Source of the DNA: Colletotrichum lupini | Lineage: Eukaryota; Ascomycota; Sordariomycetes; Glomerellales; Glomerellaceae | Length of the DNA stretch: 64,000 bases | Reading direction: 5' to 3' | Assembly (NCBI RefSeq): GCF_023278565.1 | Contig: NC_064678.1 | Coordinates: 3,782,001 to 3,846,000 of the forward strand | Shown: piece after piece, positions 23,601-34,549 of the stretch | How positions within the stretch are numbered: position 1 is the first letter of the stretch | Layout of the letters: each line of letters starts with the position of its first letter | Notes under the pieces: generated by a model | Database searches by the model: none | Told to the model about the DNA's origin: nothing | The model's input: only the letters and a program-made list of their open reading frames with translations | Translations under genes and position numbers: made by a program

Positions 23601-24214
23601 GGCGCCTTGCATACGAATGCGCAAGACAGATCATACAACTGGGACATGAAGTTTCGGGACTTCTCGTGATAGAGTCTTACGCAGAGATGATGCACAATCT
23701 CTGCTTGAGTCCTGAGGCGATCTCAGTTGAGCATCTCGAGGCGACAGGGTTCTTTGGATGGTCTGGAGGTCATGCTTCGTCAAGCATGGCTGAGTGGCAG
23801 AAGAACCACATGCTATATCTCATCCTCATGAACAGCGCCTTCAAACTTGAACCCCTTTACGAGGACAAGAAGGAGAACACTGCGATGTTGTATTTAGTCT
23901 GTTCGTCAAACGGCGACTTTTCGCTGTTCCCAGCTAAAGTTTTGCAAAAAGCGCTGGAATTGAGCAACGGATCGTTTGGCAATGCCATAAACGGTGATGA
24001 TGAAGAATGGTTGAAGGAACCACGACCGGAAAGATTTATAGCCCGGCTCACAGAAGAATGGCAAGAATTAGCAGGGCCACGTTTGAGGCAGCACGTAGTT
24101 CAGGGAGGACACTTTGACATCATGATCCCAAGAGTGAATGAGGATCTAGCACATGTCATCGTAGAGGCATTGAGATGTTTCTGCGAGCCCTCGGTACAGG
24201 AAGTGAGAGGATAA
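17678..24214 (+). CDS. non-reducing polyketide synthase, SAT-KS-AT-PT-ACP-TE
   Basis: Iterative type I synthase for an aromatic polyketide, 2074 residues. Exons: 17678-17949, 18035-18317, 18414-18586, 18663-19170, 19226-24214. SAT: opens with YFGDQSL, nucleophile C112 in GECIGL, catalytic-type H235 in YHAEH. KS: C535 (DTACSSS), H674 (ELHGSGTQAGD), H722 (KANIGHSEG). AT: S1009 (GHSLGEY), YAFHTGQ. PT (product template): H1335 (GHAIRNKAICPAG) and D1521 (DPVWLDG). A single ACP: S1701 (GVDSLM). TE: S1868 (GGWSIGG) with a late His (GGHFD). No KR, DH, ER or methyltransferase domain is present, so the chain is unreduced; PT folds it and TE releases it. All expected catalytic residues are visible, so the enzyme looks active. 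Chain length and product cannot be read from sequence. The start is the Met just before the conserved SAT opening. Confidence 0.95.
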
Positions 24215-24664
24215 AAAATTGGTTCTTTCTAAGCAGCTCAACAATCTATAGACTTAGATACATAGCTTTTGTTCACTTCACGGAAAATTTGGGTTAGCAA
24301 TTATCATTATCTTGAAGATCCACTCTGTCTTCCGGAGTTTTTGTTACTCTCTAAGTCTTCACCTTGAATGGCGTATTTGCCGAAAGAAGTCAATAACGGA
24401 GCGAGAGAGAAGGACCAGGGGAGTAGGGGCGTGGATTACCCTCGAGACACACCCTCATCCAGATCTCCTACCCGGAATCCTGGATGAGCAATTACGAGTC
24501 AGCTCAATCTGTGCCGAGTTAGGTTTATCCCCCTTGCTACAATAGAAACCTAGTCCGCGAGCCCCGGTACATGACACCTGCGCTCACTTATAAAGACTCA
24601 CGAGTGAGAAGCAAAACCTCGGCTGAGATGAGAAGCTTTCAAGAGGTACTGCGGAAACGAAAAT
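24215..24664. other. intergenic between PKS and sulfotransferase-like gene
   Basis: 450 bp holding the PKS 3' end and the next promoter. A 9-bp inverted repeat, CTCATCCAG at 24454-24462 and CTGGATGAG at 24480-24488, could form a stem with a 17-nt loop; its role is unknown. No gene seen. Confidence 0.5.
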
Positions 24665-25622
24665 ATGGCAAACGGGAGTGAATACACAAGAGACTCGTCA
24701 TTATCGAAAATGGAAACTTCAGAAAAGCCTCGCCTCATTGACTCCGTCACCAACACGAGAACGCGCCCGATGAAGCTACTGTTGCTCGGACTGCCGCGGA
24801 CGGCCACGGAATGTAAGTCATCCCATTCAAAAACACGTTCATCCCATATCGCAACACCCTCAACTTCCACAAACCCAAGCCATGCTATTTTACTAACTCA
24901 GCCCGACAGCACTAAACAGCGCCCTCGAGCAACTCGGCTTCAAAGTCTTCTCCTTCCAAGCAATGTGGCCAACCTGGCAAGAGTCAATCCCGCTCTGGAC
25001 GGAAGCCATCGAAGCAAAGTACCACAACCGCTGCAAACCCTACGGCCGCGCGGAATTCGACAAGCTCCTGGGCGACTACGACGTCGTGAAATGCCCGCAC
25101 GCCCTCCTCTTCGCCGAGGACCTCGCCGCCGCCTACCCGGAAGCCCGCATCATCGTCTCCAAGCGCGACTACGAACCATGGCGCGCCTCCATGGAGAAGA
25201 CGGTCTTCAAGCTGCGCCGCTCCCTCGTGTTCCGTCTGCTGCACCCGCTCGACCCCTTTCGCGCCGCGTGGTGGCCGTTCTTGCGGCTCATCATGGACAC
25301 GGCGTACGGCGGGTGGGCCGAGGCGGTACCCGGGCGTAGACCCTATGACGAGCACCACGCTCGTGTCGAAGCCATCACGCGCGAGACGCCGGAGAGGATG
25401 CTCGTCTTCTCCGGGCCCAAGGATGGGTGGGTGCCGCTGTGTGACTTTCTCGGCTCGCCGGTGCCGGAAACGCCCTATCCGTGGACGAACTCGGGAGCAG
25501 ACTTTTTCGAGAAGCAGGGTCACCGCGCGGGCGAGAGGCTGTTGCTGCGCAAACTGGCTGAAAGAGTGGCGGTCGTTGCAGGGGTTGGATTAAGCGTGTA
25601 TTGGTTCCTGCGACGCTCATAG
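24665..25622 (+). CDS. sulfotransferase-like P-loop protein with C-terminal membrane segment
   Basis: Member of the fungal sulfotransferase-like group (Sulfotransfer_4 type). Exons 24665-24812 and 24910-25622, 286 residues. The phosphate-binding loop lies across the intron: LLLGLPRTATE joined to SLNSALEQLGFKVF, matching the GxxRTGTxSL pattern with Ala for Gly. A second family block is IIVSKRDYEPWRASMEK. The last 20 residues (VAVVAGVGLSVYWFLRR) form a hydrophobic helix with basic end, a probable tail anchor. Met codons also occur at 24710 and 24770 just before the loop, so the first 35 residues are uncertain. It follows the PKS on the same strand, 450 bp on, and may belong to the cluster. Relatives are common in fungal metabolite loci but few have a proven reaction, so sulfation activity is inference. 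Confidence 0.82.
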
Positions 25623-28600
25623 ACTTCAGAAGTTGGATGCCAGCTTTGCTCTCGTCCTCATCTCGCGCGGCTACTGATTCATTTCGACTTGTCTGTTCTC
25701 GCGCCGTGACTTATTCTCAGCACCCGAGCCGGGTTCCCGTCTTGGTACGTAGTACCCGAGAAGCCGACGTCTATTGTAGCGGGACTGTGACTGGATGACC
25801 TCGGGACCCTGAGTAGCTCCAAGGTCTTCCGTTCAGTTTCTTCAAAGCCAAGATGAGTCGATCTTCTCAAACGGTGAAACAGTCGTACTTGATGAGAGAA
25901 CCACGTGGTAGCGCATCATTCGAAACATGATTATCTCATCGCGGTCTTCTACATCTGTGACATGGCTACTTCGATTCCGAGATACACAGCTCAGGGTAGA
26001 CTCGGACCTCCAGAATGCCAATGATACTGCGTCAATGTTTTGCAGATCCAGTCGGAGTATCAGATGGAACCAAAGGAGCGGTAATACGTCAGTGCCAATC
26101 AGGCGCGAGACCAACGAATCTGTACGACTCGGGACTCTCTTGGAGTGGCGACTATTGTCACTTGCTTTCTACTCGGCCGTAGCTACGGCTTCAGATGTGA
26201 CCATCACTGTGGCTATGCCCATGATTGGTTTACCATAGCCATCTTCGTCCATCCTATCAGAACTGCTTGTCAACTTGGTGCTGTGCCCCCTACCTGTGCA
26301 TGGTATTTGGCTGGCTCAGGGCTCCCGGATGAGGGCGTTCCTGGCATACTGTGCTCTCTCACCTGCTGTAGCTGGCATATGGCTTACTTGCCGTTTTCGC
26401 AGGATAGACGAAAGATACGCTCTCCTGCTACAGCCTAGGAAATAGCTGGTGATGAGTCTAGAAGTCGCACACATTCTTACGCCCACTTTCCCAAGCATAG
26501 CCATGTTAGCTGGACAGAAAGACGAGCAAGGGCTAGCGACACACTGATCAATAGTGTTGGTTGCACGGGTACTTTTTCTCGTGACGCACGGCAGTGAAGT
26601 AAGAAGTGAACGGGCATGGGCATGAGATTTCCCATAAGGCTACATCGACGGTGACAGTGCACTGCCGACGTTTCTGTGCAGTTGACAGCCGAAAAGCGTA
26701 TGAGTCCATGGGCTGAGGTTGAGAAATACTCTGTATTATCTCGCGGCTTAGATGATCCAGTCCTATCACGTCTTCACATCCCGTAGGCTGGGCCGAGTCA
26801 TGCTGTAAATATATTGGAGGCGCGCAGATGCGTAGCGGGAGAACGTCGTTGGTTGTCTCGTTCGCAGTGAGACAGTGTCGAGGGGCTCGGGGAAAAGGGA
26901 CTTTTCCCTTCCTTTTCCGTTTTCTTGACCTTGAGACCTGCAGGAGGCTTCGCAATTGAAGCTCAATCCAGACCTAGATTTTGCGGATTTACACTACCTA
27001 TCACCTCTTCGTCTCTCAACCATGTCTCTGTCATGATCTTGTTCTCTGCGTCTATCTCCTCTATTGCTTGGGGGGCCAAGAGCCAAAAGGACCGCGGTGA
27101 CTGGGATCCTGTTGGTTCTTCCGCTCACCGAGATAAGATGTTTGCCTGCAGTGAGAGACGCCACCACGGGTAAGGACTGGGAATGAGAGAGGGGTCGTTG
27201 GAAAGAGGCCTGTTGGAAAACATCGTGAGTGCCTAGGCGCCGCGAATCGTCTCCAGGAGGGGAGGAGCAGGAAGAAAACGAAAGGTAGAACGGCAGGGTA
27301 ACCACTCGGCAAGAGTGATATGTGCATGGTAATCACCATTCGTAATTTGGATCCTCAAGATAAAGAAGAATCGTCAAAGACATGCATAGTGACCATTCGA
27401 AGACGCGCCCTGCGATGTAACGGGAGAAAAGAGAAATCAACAACATGCAGCTTTCCTGGCGCAGATTTGGCCGCGACAACTTTCACGATAATCGTCGTCG
27501 ATTACAAGGCCACCTACCCTTCGGCATTCGAGTTTTGGACGAGCCGTCACAGAGAGTACAAGGAGGTCAGATGATCCTTTTTGGGGATCGCGTCCAATGC
27601 TGCTGGTCGAGGGAAAGGGTGGGTGGCACGAGCAGGGAATCGGCCGAGGATATGAACGGATGGGTCGGAAACACCGGGTCTTGTCTAGGAAGGCAAGCAT
27701 TCTGCTGTAGTTTTTCGGCGCTTGCAATTCTTCAGCGCTCGTTCCTTGATGATCGCTTTGTCGCTCTGGGGTGCTTCATGTACCACTATGGTTCGAAGTG
27801 CTGTATCTGTCGTCGAGACCTCTACGACTCCATACATAGTGGGTGAAGCATTATGCCGGGGCGGATGAGTTAGAGCACCCGAAACCAGAAAGATTCGATT
27901 ACGGGATGCCAACATCGTGAGTCTAGGTTTTTTGTTGTGTGATGGCGTTCCGCAGGCAGACCACTCTGTCCTGAAGAACTCGAGTTAGGCAGACTTAAGC
28001 TCGGATATAATGGGAGAAAGCAATGCGGGAGCATGCGTGTGTCGTGGCCAACATGTGGTTGTCATGGCTTTCGTCGGGCATGGGCCGTGCCGCAGGGTGT
28101 CGCTTGACGATACAACGAGACAAGTGATGAGAGGAGGACTATCCAAATAGATTCGGTGATTTGAAAGGTGCCACGGGAATCCTGAATGCTTGGTCTGACG
28201 ATGAAGCCGTCATTTGGTCGCACTATCAGGGGCGAGTAGAGAATTTGGGACACCAAAGGAAACGGTGTCTCTCAAACGCATGATAGCCCGCGCAGCGTGG
28301 ACAGGCTGCATCGAACACTGCCTGGTTCTTCTCCCCTCTGCTTGAAGGTCTAATGGAAACCTCCGCATTGCATGGGTCTGTATTCCCGCAGCTTTCCAAT
28401 GCTCCCTCGAGGTGCTGGTGTGCGTCTGTGTGGGAGGATTGGCAAGGGTCGACACGGGTAGCCGCAGTTGTCGGTCGAGACTGGAGACGTGATCGCAGGG
28501 ACAGCTGGCAGCCCGGGAGGAATCAGATCAGAGTCCGAGGTAGGTGAAGCCGAATGGAGAAAGAGGCGCGCATATTGTCATTCGAGAACAATGATTCGGG

Positions 28601-29388
28601 CTTTATCTCAAAACCGATAATCTGGAGGTCGTCTTCAGCCGGACGTAACTGAAGGAGAGATCGTAGAGCAGCAAGATCGGTTCGGGGCTCGACGCAAGGA
28701 ACGCAGGCGCCGGGGAGCACATGAGTCTGCTCATACCACGGCATCGGCGAGGGTTGTAGTTACAGGATATGTAAGCCCTGTATTTCTTTGCGGCTGACGT
28801 CAATATCAGATCCAACATTTTGCCGAGACAGCCTGCCCCTCCAAAGACGGCTCGAAGAATATGCATGCCTACTTACCCAAAAGGGAGAGAGAATAAGGCG
28901 ACATATGAAGTATCACCCACCACTGTCTCCTTATTCGCTAGTCCGCGGCATGAAACGAGGCAACCAAGAAAGAAGAAGTCGAGAGCAAGGCATGGGTCAC
29001 AAGACTCGGCCAGCTGTCCTCTCTGGTGATGTCTTGGCCGGCGTTGAGGGCCCGAGAGACGATAATGCTCTCCAGACCGGCTGCTGGTTAAAGGCGGTGA
29101 GGCAAACCGACACACAAGAAGGATCAGATGTTGGAGGGTTTACGTGAGTGCGATGACTTTCATGGTGTTGAGGGGAGGTTGGTCCTTCAAGTGTCGTGAT
29201 GGAGAAAAGTATAAATCTGCGCAACTCCCTCCTTCACCATGCTTTCTTTCCTTTTGTCTCTCGAACACCCTGCGAAGCACTCTCCTCTATCTCACGATCT
29301 TCATCCAGAGCAAAGCACCTATCAAATCTGGGAACGGCACCTGAGCTCTTCTTTTATTAGCAACGTTGTCACATCTTATTGAATCATT
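25623..29388. other. 3.8-kb stretch without a convincing gene
   Basis: Right edge of the metabolite locus. Many short frames overlap on both strands but none shows family sequence, long open frame or consistent splice sites. A hydrophobic stretch near 26140-26400 is readable only with a stop inside it. A TATAAAT at 29210-29216 lies 173 bp before the next gene and is its likely promoter. No transposon ends or long repeats were noticed. Confidence 0.45.
29210..29216 (+). promoter_or_regulatory. TATA box of the small Cys-rich gene
   Basis: TATAAAT lies 173 bp upstream of the ATG at 29389 and is followed by a pyrimidine-rich leader (CTCCCTCCTTCACC, CTTTCTTTCC), as in strongly expressed fungal genes. 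Confidence 0.45.
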
Positions 29389-29763
29389 ATGAATCGTGGG
29401 AACACGACCTCATCATCTGCCATGGCGAGTGATGAGAATGAAACTTGCGGCTGCATCGATGATGGCTACTCTGGCAGGTGGGACTTCAGAACTTGCACTC
29501 ATTGCGGTGGGCACGAAAGGTGAGGCAATCCCCAATCCAGAGTCTGCTGGACTCTACGTTGACGCTTGTCACGCAGAAATCCATGCAAAACCTGCGACTC
29601 CCGAGGTGTAGTCAGAGTCCCCTGCCCTCATGGGGCTGCTGGTCAAGCTCAAGCTCTGAGTTCTCGGCCAAGAGCCGATGATCAGAACAACAAACCGGGA
29701 CCCAAGGGACCGACGGGACCGACAGGCCCGGGTCAAGGTGTTGCCGGTGCCGGCTGCCACTAA
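29389..29763 (+). CDS. small Cys-rich zinc-knuckle-like protein with collagen-like tail (105 aa)
   Basis: Two exons, 29389-29519 and 29577-29763, with a 57-nt intron (GTGAGG...CACGCAG) that joins in phase to give 105 residues. No signal peptide is visible. Cys residues at 20, 22, 36, 39, 47, 50 and 60 form CGC, CTHCGG, CKTCDSRG and VPCPH; the C-x2-C-x-G style spacing resembles the zinc centres of DnaJ-type proteins, but the J domain is absent. Residues 81-100 are Gly/Pro-rich with collagen-like triplets (GPKGPTGPTGPGQG). The intron sits exactly between two Cys pairs, so without splicing the pattern is lost, which supports the model. A TATA box and pyrimidine-rich leader precede it. Function unknown; a zinc-binding or chaperone-adaptor role is a guess. 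Confidence 0.65.
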
Positions 29764-31551
29764 ACCACGGCAGCCGACGCCATCATTTGGTTTCCGAACA
29801 ACCAGATAAACTCCATACATATCTAATAGAACGTTCATCTTTTCTTGAGGTTTAGTCTGGTTTGGAATTGGGCTTCGTATAGGTATAAGGTACAGGGCGT
29901 TGGTGTCATGCGCGGACGGCTCATCCCAGTTCCACTGCGTTAAGTACAGTGTTCGTCGGGAATCTAGGCAACAAATAGCACGCCAGTCCGGTAGGAGTCT
30001 GAAATCTTCATATTTGAGATCAGATAAAGGGATAGAAGAAACTTGGAAGGAAATACGACTCTTGTTTCGATGCTGCTTATATCCTTGATGAATATCGAGT
30101 GTCTCTTGATGGGGTCACTTACTCTCGCTTTCCGAGCTGCCGCAGGTAAACCACGACATGGACGGAACAGTTGGTGCCAGAACAAACCTATACTGGTAGC
30201 AGCAAATACCGAATCCTTTCCCTACTTGTGTCCCCTTCGCTTATCCGGAGGAACGGAACCACTCAAGTACGTCCTTCGTGACTGCAAGGACGACCGACGG
30301 GAAACACAGAGAGAGGATCCGCTCAACCCTACGAGGTAGCGTGGCATCAGCCGGTTTGTGTACCGCCGCGGAAGACAACCCGGTCATTGCTACTGGAGCG
30401 ATATCGAAAGGGCCGTGATCACGCGAAAGGAGCCGGCCTCGACACACACGATACCATACAGTCACCGGTTACGTTACAGACAAGTAAGCGCCTTGAATGG
30501 AAATTGCACCACGCTCCCTTCTCTCCCTCTAGGAACCTATGAAGTATATCCGCGGGTCGGACAGACTCATAGCGGAGTTCGAGGCCTTTTCTTTCAGATA
30601 CTTGTGAAAGAACCAAGTATGTATACGTACTCTGAGAACTAGGCTTGAGTTGTACAACAGCAATAGCATGACCTGACACGAAGGTGACGCCTTCAGTGTA
30701 TTTAGGCTACACTACTGTGAACCCCACAGGCTCACTGAGAAAGGGTCATTGCACAGTTATTGGTTGTGGGTGGACCATTCGCAACCTAGATCAATTACCG
30801 GGAAGAGTTCCACATAGTTATTGTAAGAGATATTCAAGACTGATACTAAGACGAGTAAGATGACACCCGTAAAAGTCCAGCCAGGCATAGAATGAGGATA
30901 TACCATATATCTGCACAGGTGTGCCGTATACTAGACGACGCCCTTGCTTCCGCGATCTCACCAAACTTCAAGCAGCCTCTGAAGAAAAAAGAAAAACGGA
31001 ACAGTTCAGCTCCAATCTGCTGGGTGAGTTGCTCATGGGGTTCGTCAAACCTAGAACATGACGAGTACCCAGGGGCTCTGTGGCCTTCCGGCAATGGTTT
31101 GTTCCATTCATCTCTTTAATCATGTATTCCGTATCGACGTGAGGTATCATCAGAAGCTTGGAATCGCAAAGGAAAAAGCCGTTACCTAAGCATTGACTGC
31201 TATGGACTAAAACGATAACTATCGTGATAGAGAGCCATGATAGAAATAGAGAAGCGAATACCTAGCAGCCTAGTAATGTCATAAACCTCCAGGTAAGAAA
31301 ACCCGCCCCTCCAGTCCTGATCGAGTTGTCCTCCCCGGCCGCCCTCTCAACCGAAGCATCATCAAATTTGAATCGTTCCGTCCCATCACTTCCTTATTCT
31401 CAATTCCAGATCCCGCAAGCTCTCAACGCCGCGACTAACAGTCAGTCGGGTAGACCCAAATGGTCGAGCCCGTTCCGATCCAGTTCCCTCTCAAGAAATC
31501 AAACCAAGCCTTAAGTCGAAGATGAAGATGAAGAACGCCTAAATCAAGTCG
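29764..31551. other. convergent intergenic region
   Basis: 1.8 kb between the stop of the small Cys-rich gene (+) and the stop of the FHA gene (-). Short frames only; no family match, RNA gene or repeat recognised. Confidence 0.5.
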
Positions 31552-33811
31552 TCAAAGAGCAGGGGCGGTTGCAGCAAGTGCTGTTACGACACCTGCCGCA
31601 GTCAACACGCCGCCACCAACGAAGTACCCAGCCTTGCTCAAAAAGCTTCGCAGACGCTTAGGGGGAGGGGGTGCTTCTGGTGTCGGCTCTGTAACCACAG
31701 AAACAACTATGGGCTGTTCGGCCGTTATTTGCGCCCCGGTTTCAGCACTTTTCACAGCCGCCTCGATCGTCTCCTCATGAGGCGTGAGCGTTGAGATTTC
31801 ACTAGCCTTACGCTTTGGAGTAGCCTTCTCCCCGGTAGGGATATTCAGTGAAGTATCCTCAGTCTGTGCCAGTGAGCCCAACTTGCTTTGCTGGAACTGA
31901 TATGCACTGGTCATATCAAGCTCGGGAGTTTCCGTTGCGTATGTAAGAGAGAAGTCTTGAGGACTATTGAGGAATTTCTCCCCAGAACTAGACCAGGCCG
32001 ACTCGGCCACTTTGGCCGACTTGGGCGTTTCATTTACCGGCTCCGGCGCGGTGGCTGCATCGGAGGTAATGTGGTGCCCGAGCTTTGACGTAGATGGCTC
32101 AGTGGAAGTCGCAGGCGGCTCGGGAACCTGGCTGCGAGGTTGGACTGGGGTTGTATCGTTATCTTGCTCATTGCGGCGCAAGATTTGCTTATTGACCTCC
32201 CTGGCTGCGAAAAACTCCGGCTTTCCAGTAGCTTGGCCAAGGGCTTCAGCTGATGGCCCATCGTCCTGGGAGAACGCTAGAGACTCCGTGGCAGTGACAA
32301 CCTTGGGAGTATTTGGAACCCGATCCCATGAAGCACGAAGTGGTGCTACTCCTTCGCTTTGAAGAAGGTAATCCGTCGGTGCAGACAAGTGCATTTGCTC
32401 GGGGTTCATGTCAGCTAAGAAGGGATTCTCAACGTGATCATCCGAAGGGTTCAATATCGACGGCAGTCTGAGGTCGTTCTGTCGTCCTTGTTCTTGCAAA
32501 CCTACATAAGGTATGATAGAAGGGAGTGACGGCATAGGCGCGGGGAAGAAATGGCGACCAGCATCTGGCTGAGGGAAGTAGCTTGCGTGCGGAATGCTGA
32601 GCATTTGTTGCGATTGCGTGAAGGTAAGAGAAGGATCCTGGGCTTCCCAAGCGGCTGCCATGTCCTTAGCCTCGTCATAGCTTGGAGCTCTTGTCAGGTT
32701 CTCATCTTCGCTCTCGCTCTCAAAGACGCTGTCGGCTTCAGCGTCGTCACTGTGCTCGGAATTCTCGGAGTCGCTGAGGCAGATGTCATCGTCGTAAGCG
32801 TCGGGCATCTCCTGGCTCGAAGGTTCATCATCGGGATAGCTTTCGGACTCGTCGTCATCGTAAGAGTCCTCTGATTCTGACTCCGATGCGAGTACCAGAG
32901 GGAGTTTCGAGTTCATTCTATGGCTGGAGGGCATATCCTCGTCTTCCTCTTCGTCGTACGGAGCATCCAGCTCAATCGTCACCTCCTGATCTTGCGTGGC
33001 GTTGAGAGCACGTTCGGAGGGCTTATCTGTATCCTTCTGGATATCTTCGTCGATGACAATTGGCTCCACCCCCGGAGGAATGAAGCTGGGAAAGGAACCA
33101 GCCAAGCCTGTGGCCGATTTAGGCATCTCGATCTTGCGAATCTTCTCGACGGTGGCACGGATATCGTCCGTAGTAGACATGTCTTCGTCGCTACTCTCTG
33201 AGTCGGAATCATCGGGGACGGAAAAGGTTGGGCGACCGCTGAGCTCTGAAGCTTTGGCTTTGGCTAGGTGGTCGAATTCCCAGTCCACCTGGATCGTACA
33301 CGGGGGAAAGAGGTCGTTGGACCGTTGAATGTCAATCCCAAACTTGACTATGTCGCCCCTTGCCAGCTCTTTCGCTGTATGCGGAGACAGCTTTAGAGAG
33401 TTATGGTAGGTTCCGTGCAGCGAGCCGACGTCTTTGACGAATAGTTTCTAGTCGTTGTGTTAGCATTCAGCGTAAATATGGTCCAAGTAGAGGACATACC
33501 TTGTGATACCAGTCGACGGTGATTTTCGCATGCTCCCGGGACATCACCGGGCTATCGAAGTAGCAGTTATCCGCTCTTGCTTCCAAGTTGGAAAATCGCC
33601 TGCTTGTCCGGCCGATGTTCACAACGCTTGGGTGCTTCTGTTCGAGGATAACCCGTCGCTCCGGGAAGTGAAACTCGGGGTTTGGATATTGGACGGAGAC
33701 GGTGAGCAGAACTAGACCATGATTTTGTCAGGACTGATCATTCAGAGGGGGAAGCGAAATGGGAGTGTCGAGCTTACCGTCCTCCGCTTGAGGCTTCACG
33801 CCCGTCGCCAT
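31552..33811 (-). CDS. FHA-domain protein with C-terminal membrane anchor
   Basis: Phosphothreonine-reading FHA domain joined to a long acidic region and a hydrophobic C-terminus, 713 residues. Exons: 33811-33778, 33711-33500, 33447-31552. FHA motifs lie in order: G45-R46 (NIGRTSRR), S69-R70-E-H72 (SREHA) and H93-G94 with N98 (GSLHGTYHN), all needed for phosphopeptide binding. Residues 120-320 are rich in Asp, Glu and Ser (DDSDSESSDEDMS, PYDEEEDEDMPSS), a likely disordered and phosphorylated segment. A basic patch (PPPPKRLRSFLSKA) precedes the last 25 residues (GYFVGGGVLTAAGVVTALAA), a probable tail anchor. FHA proteins with tail anchors include SLMAP and yeast Far9/Far10 of STRIPAK, but the coiled coils of those are not evident, so the identity is left open. 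Confidence 0.85.
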
Positions 33812-34549
33812 CTTGTCAACGTCTTCTCGACTGTATCCGTGATCTGGCGAGAGTGGGTTAAAGAAGAGAACGAGGGCGATGAGGAGCTCCCGAGAGCGAT
33901 GGTAATTGTGATGGAGGATGGAAGTTTGTCTTGGGTGCCCACGGTCTTGCTGTGAAGGAGGAAAAAGTGACTAAAGTAAAGCCTCTCCTTCGCGGGCTGA
34001 AGTTAATGAGCGGGCATGGAGTAGGCGGGAGGGAGACAGAAAGGTAAGGCAGGAGGAACGAGACAGTGTAAGTTGGAAGTCGAGGTCGCCGAGGTGGATG
34101 AAGTGGGGCAGGAATCCGGAGCAGGCACCGTGTTGTCACTGTTCGGTATCAGGCAGTCGCGGCAGTGCAGGCAGCGATAACGCCTTATCGCACTCGGCTT
34201 GGTGCGTGGAAGGGGCAGGTTGCAGGGGGAATATCGGGGTCTTGGGCAAGTGCAGTGGGGAGAGGCGTCTGGTAGTGAGGTGGGTTGGTGGGGTTATCAG
34301 CAGCGAGGTTGTGAGGTCCGAACAGTCCCGGCACGTCCACTTGTCTCGATAGCGGTAAGTGTGGAAGTGTGGAAGTGTCGAAGTGTAGTGTCGAAGCTGA
34401 TAAGGATGGAGAGTAGGTAAGTAAGAGTGAATGAGGTAAAGAAGAGTGAAGCTGGGAAGTGAGAGAGAGCACAAGGTCTGCCTGCGAACCATGAAATCGA
34501 TGGCTCGAGTTCCGGTCGCTCCAAACGAAAGGAAGGTAAGACCACCTCC

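Noticed and set aside
26140..26410. Hydrophobic frame that might be a membrane-protein remnant
   Set aside because: Readable only with an internal stop and frame changes, and similarity to any family is too weak.
15000..29388. RiPP precursor gene to match the UstYa protein
   Set aside because: No frame with a signal peptide and repeated core peptides between Lys-Arg sites was seen.
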